A DNA stretch of 64,000 bases from Halichoerus grypus (Eukaryota > Chordata > Mammalia > Carnivora > Phocidae): positions 41,178,603-41,242,602 of the forward strand of contig NC_135715.1 of the NCBI RefSeq assembly GCF_964656455.1, in the 5' to 3' direction. The stretch's first letter is position 1. Each line of letters begins with the position of its first letter. This document shows, piece by piece, positions 1 to 10,585 of this stretch. The notes below the pieces were generated by a model. It had not been told where the DNA came from and ran no database searches. It saw only the letters and a program-made list of their open reading frames with translations. A program made the position numbers and the translations under genes.

Positions 1-407
1 AATCCTCAATCCTACTATAAAATCAAACCCAACGTTATTTTAGTCTATAATCTAGGACTATTCCATAACAGTAGAAGACTGATATTAATATTGACCAGTT
101 ACAATAATACTAGATCAATGGTTTTTAGTTATTTTTAGTAAGACACATTTATTTTTCCTATGAAGAATACTACGAAGAGCTACTAGGAAGAATATTAAAA
201 CATGAAACTGAGGTATGTGGTAGTTCATATTAAGAACGTAAAGGTGGAGTGCTGTCCCACAAAGGGATAGACCTACCACTTTCCCAGTTTGTTTGTCCCA
301 AAAATAATCCTTCAAGTGTGAACTCAAGGACTAGAATTTTAATTACTAATGTAGTTACAGAATCTATACTAACAATAAATAAATAATAAACAATAAATAA
401 ATAAAAA
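1..407. other. AT-rich sequence, no gene seen
   Basis: No element is recognised. Short reading frames on both strands have no recognisable domain. An A/T-rich stretch of AATAAATA type lies at about 371-407. The word TTACAGAATCT at 355-365 recurs at 487-497, flanking a locally duplicated block. Confidence 0.5.
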
Positions 408-484
408 ATTAAAGTTTTTATGGTACGTGCTGGTTGCATTAAATAGTCCAAAGTAGGGATGCCTAGGTGGCTCAATCGGTTAAG
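408..484 (+). repeat. 77-bp duplicate block carrying a SINE head
   Basis: This block matches 1227-1303 in the same orientation with three mismatches (427/1246, 456/1275 and one in the SINE head). It contains unique flank, the 15-bp target site AAATAGTCCAAAGTA (441-455) and the first ~29 bases of a CAN SINE, then stops abruptly. Because it includes the junction between target site and SINE, it was copied after the SINE at 1275 inserted. Confidence 0.85.
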
Positions 485-539
485 CATTACAGAATCTGTA
501 TTATTAACAATTCTATTCTGTGTTACAACATATATTCTA

Positions 540-606
540 GGATTTATTTTATACATATATAAGTATATATAAATATAATAATCTAATAATATAAATATAT
601 ATATAT
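540..606. repeat. AT-rich (TA/TATA) low-complexity tract
   Basis: Mostly alternating A and T, such as TATATAAGTATATATAAATA, directly abutting the tail of the antisense SINE that follows. Confidence 0.7.
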
Positions 607-798
607 ATTAAAGATTATTTGAGAGAGAAAGAGAAAGAGTTGAGAACGGGGGAGGAGCAGAGGGAGAGGGAGAGACAGTCTTAAGCAGACTCTGCGCTGA
701 GCATGGAGCCCCGCACTCAGGGTCTCATGACCCTGAGATCATGACTGGAGCTGAAATCAAGAGTTGGACATTAACCAACTAAGCCACCCAGGCACCCC
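607..798 (-). mobile_element. CAN-type tRNA-derived SINE, older subfamily
   Basis: Read on the minus strand it starts with a GGGTGCCTGGGTGGCTTAG-like tRNA head (right end) and runs through GGTCATGAT-type box B remnants and a CT-rich body to AAATAATCTTTAAT on the left. Divergence is visible (TTAACCAACTAAGCC instead of the younger head). It is non-autonomous and was presumably mobilised by L1 enzymes. I could not settle a target-site duplication. Confidence 0.85.
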
Positions 799-910
799 AT
801 AGGTTTATGATATATTTTTAAAATTTAATTTTTAAAATACTGTTAGGTGGGCAAAGGAAGTGATATCAAAATATAGTGTATATGAAAATGAATTTCCTGA
901 AGTCATCCAG

Positions 911-1133
911 GGTTTTTTAAAAATATTTTATTCATTTATTTGGGAGAGAGAGAGAGAGAGAGAGCAAGCATGAGCAGGGGAAGGGGCAGAGGCAGAGGTA
1001 GAGAGAGAATCTCAAGCAGACTCCATGCTGAGCACACAGCTTGTCATGGGGCTTGATCCCACGACCCTGAGATCATGACCTGAGCTGAAATCAAGAGTCA
1101 GACACTTAACCAACTGAGCCACCCAGGCGCCCC
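911..1133 (-). mobile_element. CAN-type SINE, older subfamily
   Basis: The element ends with the head complement GAGCCACCCAGGCGCCCC at its right edge and begins with a TTTATTCATTTATTTG tail complement and a (GA)n tract at left. Possible imperfect target duplications are AAGTCATCCAG (900-910) and AAGCCATGCAG (1135-1145). The body has the 'CACTTAACCAACTGAGCC' signature of the older group. Confidence 0.88.
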
Positions 1134-1274
1134 AAAGCCATGCAGCTTTTATTCCATGCCTGATGATATTTAAGATAATAATTCAGTAGAAAAACAGAAC
1201 CATTGAAAAGCTGGAACTTTTATGTCATTAAAGTTTTTATGGTACTTGCTGGTTGCATTAAATAGTCCAAAGTA

Positions 1275-1463
1275 AGGATGCCTGGGTGGCTCAATCGGTT
1301 AAGTGTCTGCCTTCCCCTCAGGTCATAATCCCAGGGTCCTGGGATCCAGTCCCACTTCGGGCCCCTTTCTCAGTGGGGAGCCTGCTTCTCCCTCTCCCTC
1401 TGCCTACTTGTGCTCTCCCTCTCTCTGACAAATATATAAATAAAATCTTTAAATAAAATAAAT
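1275..1463 (+). mobile_element. CAN-type SINE with perfect 15-bp target duplication
   Basis: The head GGATGCCTGGGTGGCTCAAT starts at about 1276. A CT-rich body and a tail ATATATAAATAAAATCTTT follow. The target duplication AAATAGTCCAAAGTA is present at 1260-1274 and 1464-1478, so this is an independent retrotransposition event. It is the source of the partial copy at 408-484. Confidence 0.92.
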
Positions 1464-1478
1464 AAATAGTCCAAAGTA

Positions 1479-2195
1479 TTTAAAAATAAGTTCCTGAGCA
1501 TTATTACATTATTTCTCCAATAAAAATGTGAACCGTTGTGTTGATAACACATAAAACAGTGACTGGGACACACTAGTATAATAGGTCCTTATCAAATGTT
1601 TGTTTCATACATGATAAATGAATAATAAGTATAATGTAATTAATAAATAAGCTAAAGATGGTTAAGAGGAAATTACAGCATTGCCTTGGAATTAAGAAAT
1701 GTTAACTTACTTTGTATTTGTAACCTAGTAAGAAAACAAAGGTATATGATGACAATGAGATTCTTAGTGCCCACACTGCCCAATGTGGTGTTTGCAAATA
1801 CTAGAATGCCTAACAGGAAAGGCCAGGAGCTGTGTGGAATTTTCAATTAGCATTCAACTTAATATAGAATTTAACATATACAAAGTGGCTGAACAAACTC
1901 TTGCATCCTACCTTGACTTCTGAGCAGTTTTTCTCAGTCAGGAGCAGGAGTATCCCTACCTAACACTGAGGATCTAGAGTGTAATTAGATCCCCAGCACT
2001 GGAAGGAATACTTATTATGACATAACTGTTCAAGGTCAGCATATTTAGATACTTAAGAACCCAAGTGATTGTTGAATGGTAAATTGAAAGGATATTGACC
2101 ATAGAGGATGGATTAAATTATTTTAGTAAATCTTGAAGCATAGTATAAGATAATTTGGAGCACTAAGATAAATAGAAAAACAATTGATTTAAAAA
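1479..2195. other. Unique AT-rich sequence, nothing recognised
   Basis: No repeat, RNA gene or convincing coding frame is recognised here. Base composition is like the rest of the window's unique DNA. Confidence 0.5.
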
Positions 2196-2893
2196 GATAT
2201 TTTTTTAATTTTACTATAGGTGATGCACAATGTTACACTATTTCAGGTATATGACATAATGATTCAACATTTCTATACATTATACTGTGCTCACCCTAAG
2301 TGTAGCTACCATCTATCATTATACAACGCTGTTAATAATACCATTGACTAGATTCCCTATGCTATACCTTTCATACCTTTATGACTTATTTATTCCATAA
2401 ATGGAACCTGTACCCCTCACTCCACTTCACCCATTTTGCCCATTCTCCAACTTCCTTCCCTCTGGCAACCATCAATTTGTTTTCTATATTTATAGGTCTG
2501 ATTCTGCTTTTTGTTGGTTTGTACATTTGTTTCATTTTTCAGATTTCACATATGAGTAAAATCATATGGTATTTGTCTTTCTTAGTGTGACTTATTTCAT
2601 TTAGCGTAATACCCTCTGGGTTCATCCTTGTTGTTGCAAATGACAAGATCTCATCCTTTTTATGGCTGCATACTAATCGTTTGTATATGCATATATATGT
2701 ACATACCACATCTTTAGCTATTCATCTGTCTATGGACACTTAGGTTGCTTGCATATCTTGGCTATAGTAAATAATGCTTCAATAAACCTAGGGGTACATA
2801 TATCTTTTCCAATTAGTGCTTGTGTTTACTTTGGGTAAATACTTAATAGTGGAATTATTGGATCATATGGTATTTTTATTTTTAATTTAAAAA
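2196..2893 (-). mobile_element. Old LINE-1 3' fragment (ORF2 end and 3' UTR)
   Basis: On the minus strand this matches the L1 ORF2 C-terminus: the complements of 'CCATTCATC..ATGGACACTTAGG' and 'TTTATGGCTGCAT' (at about 2657) are landmark words shared with other L1 copies in the window. It runs into a degraded 3' UTR toward the left. Many substitutions and stops make it non-functional. The 5' end is truncated at right. Confidence 0.85.
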
Positions 2894-3107
2894 CAATAGT
2901 TGATATTAATAATGGCTTGTACTCAGACATAATATCCCTTCAGCAAACTCAGGTAAAATATTAAGCAAGAATTTATTTCACAGTTATCTTGTTATTTTTT
3001 TGTTGTATAAGCTGCCACATGTTTTCACAATCTGTTAAATGTACAATAACGCAATAATTTCTTACAATAAAAGTGATATTATTAATCAGGGATTAGAATA
3101 AAGAGGA
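2894..3107. other. Unique AT-rich sequence
   Basis: A short stretch between an old L1 and a MIR; nothing recognised. Confidence 0.4.
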
Positions 3108-3316
3108 GTAATGTTCAATATTAATTGAGTGTCTACATTGAGAAGATACTGTGCTATTTTCTTCTTTGCATTTATAAGCTTATTTAATCCTTACTATAGC
3201 TCTGAGAAAATGGATTTTATCATATACAATTTCAAGAAGTTTCAAAAATTTTAGGAAATTAGCTTAAAGGCACAGAGCTAGTCACTGGCAGGACTCTGGT
3301 CTTTAAAGCCAATGCT
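3108..3316 (+). mobile_element. MIR SINE, left part, split by L1
   Basis: The sequence follows the MIR order: 'TTTATTTAATCCTTACTATAGC', then a diverged 'GAAATTAGCTTAAAGGCACAGAGCTAG' (equivalent of GGTCACACAGCTAG), then 'GGCAGGACTCTGGTCTTTAAAGCC'. The last bases were duplicated when the L1 at 3317-4430 landed, and the remainder continues after 4443. MIR is ancient, so the L1 is much younger. Confidence 0.6.
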
Positions 3317-4181
3317 GTCACTCAACACCCAAAGAACAAATGATCCAATCAAGAAATGGGCAGAAGACATGAGCAGACATTTTTGCAAAGAAGACATCCA
3401 AATGGCCAACAGACACATGAAAAAGTGCTCAGCATCGCTTGGCATCAGGGAAATCCAAATCAAAACCTCAATGAAATACCACCTCACAACAGTCAGAATG
3501 GCTAAAATTAACAAGTCAGGAAATGACAGATGTTGGCGGGGATGTGGAGAAAGGGGAATCTTCCTACACTGTTGGTGGGAATGCAAGCTGGTGCCACTCT
3601 GGAAAACAGTATGGAGGTTCCTCAAAAAGTTGAAAAGAGAGCTGCCCGACGACCCAGCAATTGCACTACTGGGTATTTACCCCAAAGATACAAATGTAGT
3701 CATCCAAAGGGGTACGTGCACCCCAATGTTTATAGCAGCAATGTCCACAATAGCCAAACTATGGAAAGAGCCAAGATGTCCATCAACAGATGAATGGATA
3801 AAGAAGAAGCGGTATATATATACAATGGAATATTATGCAGCCATCAAAAGGAATGAAATCTTGCCATTTGCAACGACGTGGATGGAACTGGAGGGTATTA
3901 TGCTGAGCGAAATAAGTCAATCAGAGAAAGACATGTATCATATGACCTCACTGATACGAGGAATTCTTAATCTCAGGAAACAAACTGAGGTTTGCTGGAG
4001 TGGTGGGGGGTGGGAGGGATGGGGTGGCTGGGTGATAGACACTGGGGAGGGTATGTGCTATGGTGAGCGCTGTGAAATGTGTAAGACTGTTGAATCACAG
4101 ACCTGTACCTCTGAAACAAATAATACATTAAATGTTAAAAAAAAAAAAAAAAAGAAGAATATAGCAGGAGGGGAAAAATGA
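3312..4181 (+). pseudogene. LINE-1 ORF2 C-terminal fragment with lost stop codon
   Basis: The open frame encodes the ORF2 C-terminal segment ([20 protein letters not shown] near its start, then the cysteine-rich stretch with CWRGCGE and LHCWWEC, and [10 protein letters not shown] further on). It keeps the C/H-containing region of L1 ORF2 but lacks endonuclease and reverse transcriptase. In the sister copy at 24845-24847 the frame ends in TGA. Here the equivalent codon at 3957-3959 is CGA, so the frame runs about 74 codons into the 3' UTR and through the internal A tract as lysines. The ATG at 3312 belongs to the target site, not L1. No promoter is seen, and expression is not expected. Confidence 0.85.
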
Positions 4182-4430
4182 AGGGGAGGAATTCGGAGGG
4201 GGAGACGAACCATGAGAGACTATGGACTCTGAGAAACAAACTGAGGGTTCTAGAGGGGAGGGGGTGGGAGGATGGATTAGCTTGGTGATGGGTATTAAGG
4301 AGGGCACGTTCTGCATGGGGCACTGGGTGTTATACGCAAACAATGAATCATGGAACACTACATCAAAAACTAATGATGTAATGTATGGTGATTCACATAA
4401 CATAATAAAAAAATAAAAAAATAAATAAAA
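3317..4430 (+). mobile_element. L1: Young 5'-truncated LINE-1 with a two-part 3' tail
   Basis: A 13-bp target duplication TAAAGCCAATGCT lies at 3304-3316 and 4431-4443. The insert holds the last ~215 codons of ORF2 in one open frame, a first 3' UTR module (about 3960-4136), a 17-bp A tract (4137-4153), a second related 3' UTR module (about 4154-4408) and a terminal A/T-rich tail. Everything upstream of the ORF2 C-terminal region is missing, so it cannot move itself. Confidence 0.95.
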
Positions 4431-4443
4431 TAAAGCCAATGCT

Positions 4444-4559
4444 ATAACTTGCAAGATGATAGATGATTCTTTTACATTACATCTGTGTTATTTTATTTTA
4501 AAAATAAATATGCATATAAAATACACAACATGAATATTATATAATATATCCACACTTTG
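4444..4559. other. End of split MIR, then unique sequence
   Basis: The first bases (ATAACTTGCAAGATG) probably continue the MIR split by the L1. The rest is not recognised. Confidence 0.35.
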
Positions 4560-4765
4560 GACATTTGTATGTATAAATAAATACCCATACATATATATAT
4601 GGATATATATATTTATATGCATCTGGATATACGTATGTATGTATATACATAAACTGTTAATATAGTTTATATATTAAATAGCTATATATATATAGCTAAA
4701 GTACACACATATATTAGACCATATAATGTTTATATACATATTTATAAATAATTAAGCTATATATA
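4560..4765. repeat. AT-rich (TA)n/(TATATG)n tract
   Basis: Repeated ATATATAT, TATGTATGTATATA and similar words over about 200 bp. Low complexity, with no coding meaning. Confidence 0.7.
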
Positions 4766-5287
4766 TGAATTCACAAATGCCCAGAGTGTAAAATAATATA
4801 CAGGGCTTAAACTATTTTCTCCAGATACTTCCTATGCAAAATAAACCTCCACTGACTAACCATCTCTAACATATTGATTACATATTGTCAAGATTTATAA
4901 TTGTGTATATTTTGGTTTTATAAGTACACAACTAAGTAAAATTCTGTTTACTGTGACTTAGGAAATCTCTGACATTATTATTAATATTATTATATATTTT
5001 TCTGGCCAGTTTATTCATTACCATATTTTTCTCAGTGATGAAAAAAGGAAGGGGGTCATCACAGTGAAACACAAAATCAAAACATAATGCAAGAAATATA
5101 AGTGCAAATCAAGGGGATCCTGTAACAGCTAAGGTAATTAAGGGGCTCTTCCACTGTTTGTACATGTCAGTCTCTAAAAGATATTTCCCTGTGATCTTCT
5201 GCCCATGTACTAAAAGACACTATAAACTTTTTTCTTATTTAATGCATGAAAAGCCAAAGCTTCAGGTACATGGTAGCTGATTTGTAA
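4766..5287. other. Unique AT-rich sequence, nothing recognised
   Basis: No repeat family or gene is recognised. A run of TTATTATTAATATTATTATA lies near 4975-4995. Confidence 0.4.
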
Positions 5288-7960
5288 TTTCTTTCTTGTA
5301 TTTTATTTATTTAATTCCAGTATAGTTAACATACAGTGTTATTAAGTCTCAGGTGTACAATATGATTCAACAATTCTATGCATTACTCAGTGCTCATCGT
5401 GATAAATGTACTCTAAATCCCCTTCACCTTTTTCACCCATCCCTCCCTCCCCTCCACTAAGCATCAGTTTGTTCTCTGTAGTTAAGAGTCTGCATTTTTA
5501 TTTGTCTCTTTATTTGTTTGTTTCTTTTGCTTCTTAAATTCCACTTATGAGTGATATCATATGATATTTGTCTTTCTCTGACTGGCTTATTTCACTAGTA
5601 TTATATCCTCTAGATCCATCCATGTTGTTGTAAATGGTAAAATTTCATTCTTTTTATGGCTGAATAATATTCCATTGTGTGTATGTGTGTGTATGTATAT
5701 GTCTATACATATATATATATATATATCACCTTCTTTATCCATTCATCTATTGAGGGACACTTAGGCTGCTTTCATATTTTGGCTATTGTAAATAATGCTG
5801 CAATAAACGGGGTGCATATATCTTTATGAATTAGTGTTTACTTATTCTTTGGGCAAATACTCAGTTGTGGGATTACTGGATCATATGGTAATTCTATTTT
5901 TAATATTCTGAGGAACCTCCATACTGTTTTCTACAGTGGCTGAACAAGTTTGCATTCTCACAAACAGTGCACAAGGGTTCCTTTTTCTCCACATCCTCAC
6001 CAACACTTGTTTCATGTGTTTTTGATCATAGCCATTCTGACAGGTGTGAGGTTGTATCACACTGTAGTTTTGATTTGTATTTTCCTGATGATAAGTGATA
6101 TTGAGCTTCTTTTCATGTGTCTGTTGGCCATCTGTATATCTTCTTTGGAGAAATGTCTGTTCATGTCTTCTGCTCATTTTTAATTGGATTATTTGTGGGG
6201 TTTTTTTTGGTGTTGAGTTCTATAAGTTCTTTATATATTTTGGGCACTAACCCTTTAGTGGATATGTCATTTGCAAAAATCCTCTCCTATTGAGTAGATT
6301 GTATTTTAGTTTTGTTGATTGTTTTGTTTGATGTCCAGAAGCATTTTATTTTGATGTAATCCAGTAGTTTATTTTTGCTTTTGTTTACCTTGCCTCAGGA
6401 GACATGTCTAGAAAAATGTTGCTACAGCTGATGTCAGAGAAATTACTGCCTGTGCTCTCTTCTAGGATTTTCTGTGATTTCCGGTATCACATTTAAGTCC
6501 TTAATCTGTTTTGAGTTAATTTTTATGTATGGTGCAAGGAAGTGATCCAGTTTCATTCTTTTGCAAATAGCTGTCCAGTTTTCCCAACACCACTTGTTGA
6601 GAGAGACTGTCTTTTTCCCATTGCATGTTCTTGCCTCCTTTGTTGAAGATTAATTGACCATATAATCATGGGTTTATTTCTGGGCTCTCTATTCTGTTCT
6701 ATTGATCTATGTGTCTATTTCTGTGCCCCTACCATACTGTTTTGATCACTACAGCTTTGTGGTGTATCTTGAAATCTAGGGTTGTGATACTTTCCATTTT
6801 ATTCTTTTTTAAGGTTGCTTTGGCTATTCAGGGGTTTTTGGTTCTGTACAAATGTTAGGATTATTTGTTCTAGTTCTGTGAAAACTTCTGTTTGTATTTT
6901 GATGGGGATTACATTAATTCTATAGATTGTTTTGGATATTATGGACATTTTAACAATATTTGTTCTTCCAATCCATGAACATGGAATATCTTTCCATTTG
7001 TTTGTGTCATCTTCAATTTCTTTCACCAGTGCTTTATAGTTTTCAGAGTATAGGTCTTTCACCTCCTTTGTTAAGTTTATTCCTGGTAACTTTATTATTT
7101 TTGGTGCAATTGTAAAATGGGATTGTTTTCTTGTTTTCTCTTTCTGTTACTGCATTATTAGTATGTAGAAATGCAATGGATTTCTGTACTTTGATTTTGT
7201 ATGCTGCTACCTTACTGAATTCATTTATCAGTTTTAGTACTTTTTTGGTGGAATTTTTCAGGTTTTCTCTATATAGTATTATGTCATCTGTAAAAAGAGA
7301 ATTTTACTTCTCCCTTACCAATTTGAATGTCTTTTATTACTTTTCTTATCTGATTGCTGTGGCTAGGTCTCCTAGTACTGTGTTGAATAAAAGTGGTGAG
7401 AGTGGGCACCCTTGTCTTGTTCCTTATCTTAGGAGAAAATCTCTCAGTTTTTCACCATTGAGTATGTTGTTAGCTATAAGTTTTTTATATATGGCCTTTA
7501 TTATATGGAGGTGTGTTCTAAATCTACTTTGTTGAGGGCTTTTATCATGGAAAGATGTACATTGTCAAAGGCTTTTTCTGCATCTGTTGAAATGATCATA
7601 TGGTTTTTATCCTTTCTTTTGTTGATGTGATGTATCACATTGATTGATTTATGAATATTGAACCATCCACACATCCCAAATAAATCACATTTGATCATGG
7701 TGAATGATATTTTAATCTGTTGTTGGATTTGGCTTGCTAATATCTTGTTGAGGACTTTTGCATCTATGTTCATGAGAGCTATTGGCCTCTAGTGCTCTTT
7801 TTTTTAGTGTCTCTATCTGGGTTTGGTATCAGGGCAATGCTGGCCTCATAAATGAATATGGAAGTTTTCCTTCCTCTTCTATTTTTTGGAATACTTTGAG
7901 AATAGGTATTAACTCTTCTTTAAATGTTTGGTAGAATCTTTCTGGTATTTTCTAATGCTG
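5288..7960 (-). mobile_element. L1: 2.7-kb LINE-1, antisense, 5' truncated
   Basis: The 3' UTR is at left (the complement of 'AATTCCAGTATAGTTAACATACAG' type sequence). ORF2 follows rightwards through the C-terminal region and the reverse transcriptase domain, and the element breaks off near 7960. The motif A word DAEKAFD is readable at 7564-7584. The catalytic motif normally FADD reads FTDD at about 7279-7296. Frames are broken by many stops. The 5' half (promoter, ORF1, endonuclease) is absent. No clear target duplication was found, in line with an older copy. Confidence 0.93.
6799..7773 (-). pseudogene. LINE-1 ORF2 reverse transcriptase remnant
   Basis: Minus-strand fragments at 7501-7773 ([21 protein letters not shown], then AEKAFDNVH) and 6799-7062 ([20 protein letters not shown], then [20 protein letters not shown]) are the fingers/palm and post-palm parts of L1 reverse transcriptase. 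They are in broken frames separated by stops, and the active-site motif has an Ala to Thr change. This is a dead copy. Confidence 0.88.
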
Positions 7961-8459
7961 TTTAACTGGTAACTGGAGGGGGAATAAAGGAACAGGCTTC
8001 CAAATTAATACATCACTTTATCAATAAATTATTTATGCCTGGTTTTAATAATGCTACATGTGTGTAAGTATGTATTTAGAGGTAGCCATAGCTAAATTAG
8101 ATAATCCCAAATCCTTTGAATATTCTCCAATTCAAATAATAGACCAAGATTTAAAATGAGAGAAGAGGTAAAATATAATTGAATTCATATCTACAGATTT
8201 CTGAAGTCCAGTTTTGTATAAGCTTCATAGATATTTTTCTTTGACACTGTGGATCTAATCAGCTATCTAAGACTTTACCCAAGCATCTATTATATAAGAA
8301 TCCTGATCAAGAAACTGAATAAACTGAACAAATAAAATTATCTAATATTATTTTCAGTGTCCAACCATGAAAAAATAAATAATAGAACTCTAAGTCTCAA
8401 GTACTTAATTGTGTTTTCCTAAATTTTTAGAATTGAAATGAAATAATCTATAAGAATAT

Positions 8460-8460
<1 letters not shown>
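7961..8460. other. Unique AT-rich sequence, nothing recognised
   Basis: No repeat or gene recognised between the L1 and the following SINE. Confidence 0.4.
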
Positions 8461-8490
<30 letters not shown>

Positions 8491-8680
8491 TTAAAGATTT
8501 TATTTATTTATTTGACAAAGAGAGACATAGCAAGAGAGGGAACACAAGCAGGGGGAGTGGGAGAGGGAGAAGCAGGCCTCCCGCGGAGCAGGGAACCTGA
8601 TGTGGGGCTCGATCCCAGGACCTGGAATCATGACCTGAGCCGAAGGCAGACGCTTAACGACTGAGCCACCCAGGCGCCCC
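8461..8680 (-). mobile_element. CAN-type SINE, young subfamily, long TTTA tail
   Basis: The complement of the young head (ACTGAGCCACCCAGGCGCCC) is at the right end. The body carries GGAACACAAGCAGGGGGAGTG and CCCGCGGAGCAGGG as in the other young copies. At the left, the tail is an expanded (TTTA)n run of about 40 bp (8461-8510). A short GAATAT flanks both sides but is too short to call a target duplication. Confidence 0.93.
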
Positions 8681-10357
8681 TGAATATAAAAAAAAAAATA
8701 TATAAATTTCCAGGTAAAACCCTTTCTTCTTTGAGTACAGTGAAACAAAGTTATTATTTTGCTATGTCAGTAATTTCAATATATATTTTATCTGAGAAAA
8801 AGTTCATATATATATCAAAGTCTTTGCTTTTTAACTAGGATAAAATTCTTGCAACTGATATGCAGTGATTGTAAGCATGGTGGCCTCAAATTATATAAGT
8901 AAATAACAGAAGAAAGTTCTTTACTGTAATCGAATCTAAGAAAAAATATGAGATCAGACAAGAGCTTTTTTAGAATAAAAATACCCAATAAATACTTGTG
9001 CATATTTCTGATAAGATAGACATTTTCAACTTGCCACTTTGAAATTAAAATACAACATGAATATTTGAGGGGGACAGAACCTCCTCTAACATGTTCTATA
9101 AAAAACTAGATAGTGTTAAGATAAAATATGTAGCTTAATATTTTAGCCAGCTTTGTTCAAAGCCAAACAATATAATGGAAGAGAAGTATATTCTCATTAA
9201 GTAGTTGGGTGATAATATTGAAGTCCAGACCATATCTATCTTTTCTATCATTACACTCCTTCTCACCCACTAGAGTGGCTCATAGCAGGTGATCAATATG
9301 TTTAAAAAATGAGTAAATAATATGTTATTGTTATGCAAGGTTTAGAGGAAAGAGAGCACTAATTTGACATTGCTGATCTAAAAAATGTTTTCAAAAGAAC
9401 AGTAGGTATTTAATAATTATTTGTATTTATATTATTTATTTCTATTTAATAAATACCAATGAACAGAATTCTTTAATTGAAGTTATTCTTCACACATGGA
9501 AGAGAAATGTTTCCCAAACTCATAGCCTGATGAAAGTATCTCTTAAGAACATCTAGTTCCATTTGCTTTAATTAGATGATTACTAATTTCTCATCTAATT
9601 TGGTTTCTACACCAGAACTAACCACTGTGAGGAAGTGACTTGTGCAGGCAACCAGTAAATTGAGAATACATAAAATAGCATTTTGGTTTATAAAGAACTA
9701 TCATGAGAGCAGTTTTTGTGAATTTCTTACTTGGAGACTGATCATTCCTCATTACTTGTCTGTATTCTCCAATATATTTAGATACATAGGGGCCAGGGCA
9801 AAGCTTACAATTTTAACCCTTTCCGTGGCCTTCCTAGCACAGTTAGGGTGTCATTATAAACATTTCATAAATATTTGCTAAGTGATCAACTAAATCAATA
9901 AATGAAAAAACCCTGCAAAGTTGGAGGCCATATCCTGCATGCATGATGCAGGGTCTCTTTGTCAATCACCAAATCAGTTCTCTAAAAATCATCTCTTACC
10001 TGTTTTATTTAGTTCAAAATGCTATCATTTGGTGATTTGTTTCAATATCATGACAAATTAATGGCACTTCTGGAAATTTAAAAATATCTTTGTTTATTGA
10101 CATCTTTCTTTATCCATTTATTCATTTTTCTAATGGATAAATCGAGACAGAGATAACTTAATAACTTCTTACTTTTTTAAAAAAACACTTTTTAACCTAT
10201 TATATTTCTAGAAGAAAATACCAGATGCACTTCCCTGACCAACTTGTATTATACATAAGATCTTAACATAATAGCTCATGCTCAGTATTTCTGAAGGAAT
10301 CTAAGTACAGTGGCATTACTAATATATATGGATATCTATACTATTTTACTTAGAATT
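8681..10357. other. Unique AT-rich sequence, nothing recognised
   Basis: About 1.7 kb in which I see no SINE, LINE or LTR that I can name and no plausible gene. A few short reading frames (for example 9642-9881, plus strand) have no recognisable domain and no gene context. Confidence 0.5.
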
Positions 10358-10373
10358 AAAAAAAAAGTTGATG

Positions 10374-10578
10374 GGGGCGCCTGGGTGGCTCAGTCGTTAA
10401 GCGTCTGCCTTCGGCTCAGGTCATGATTCCAGGTCCTGGGATCGAGCCCCACATCGGGCTCCCTGCTCCGCGGGAAGCCTGCTTCTCCCTCTCCCACTCC
10501 CCTGCTTGTGTTCCCTCTCTCGCTGTGTCTCTCTCTCTGTCAAATAAATAAATAAAATCTTTAAAAAAAAAAAAAAAA
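10374..10578 (+). mobile_element. CAN-type SINE, young subfamily
   Basis: The head GGGCGCCTGGGTGGCTCAGT, then CGTTAAGCGTCTGCC, a CT-rich body and an A tail are all present. The target duplication AAAAAAAAAGTTGATG lies at 10358-10373 and 10570-10585, merging with the A tail. Little divergence from the other young copies, hence a recent insertion. Confidence 0.95.
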
Positions 10579-10585
10579 GTTGATG

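Noticed and set aside
10374..10450. tRNA gene from the tRNA-like head
   Set aside because: The head belongs to a tRNA-derived SINE repeated about 20 times here; cloverleaf integrity is lost and copies have target duplications and A tails.
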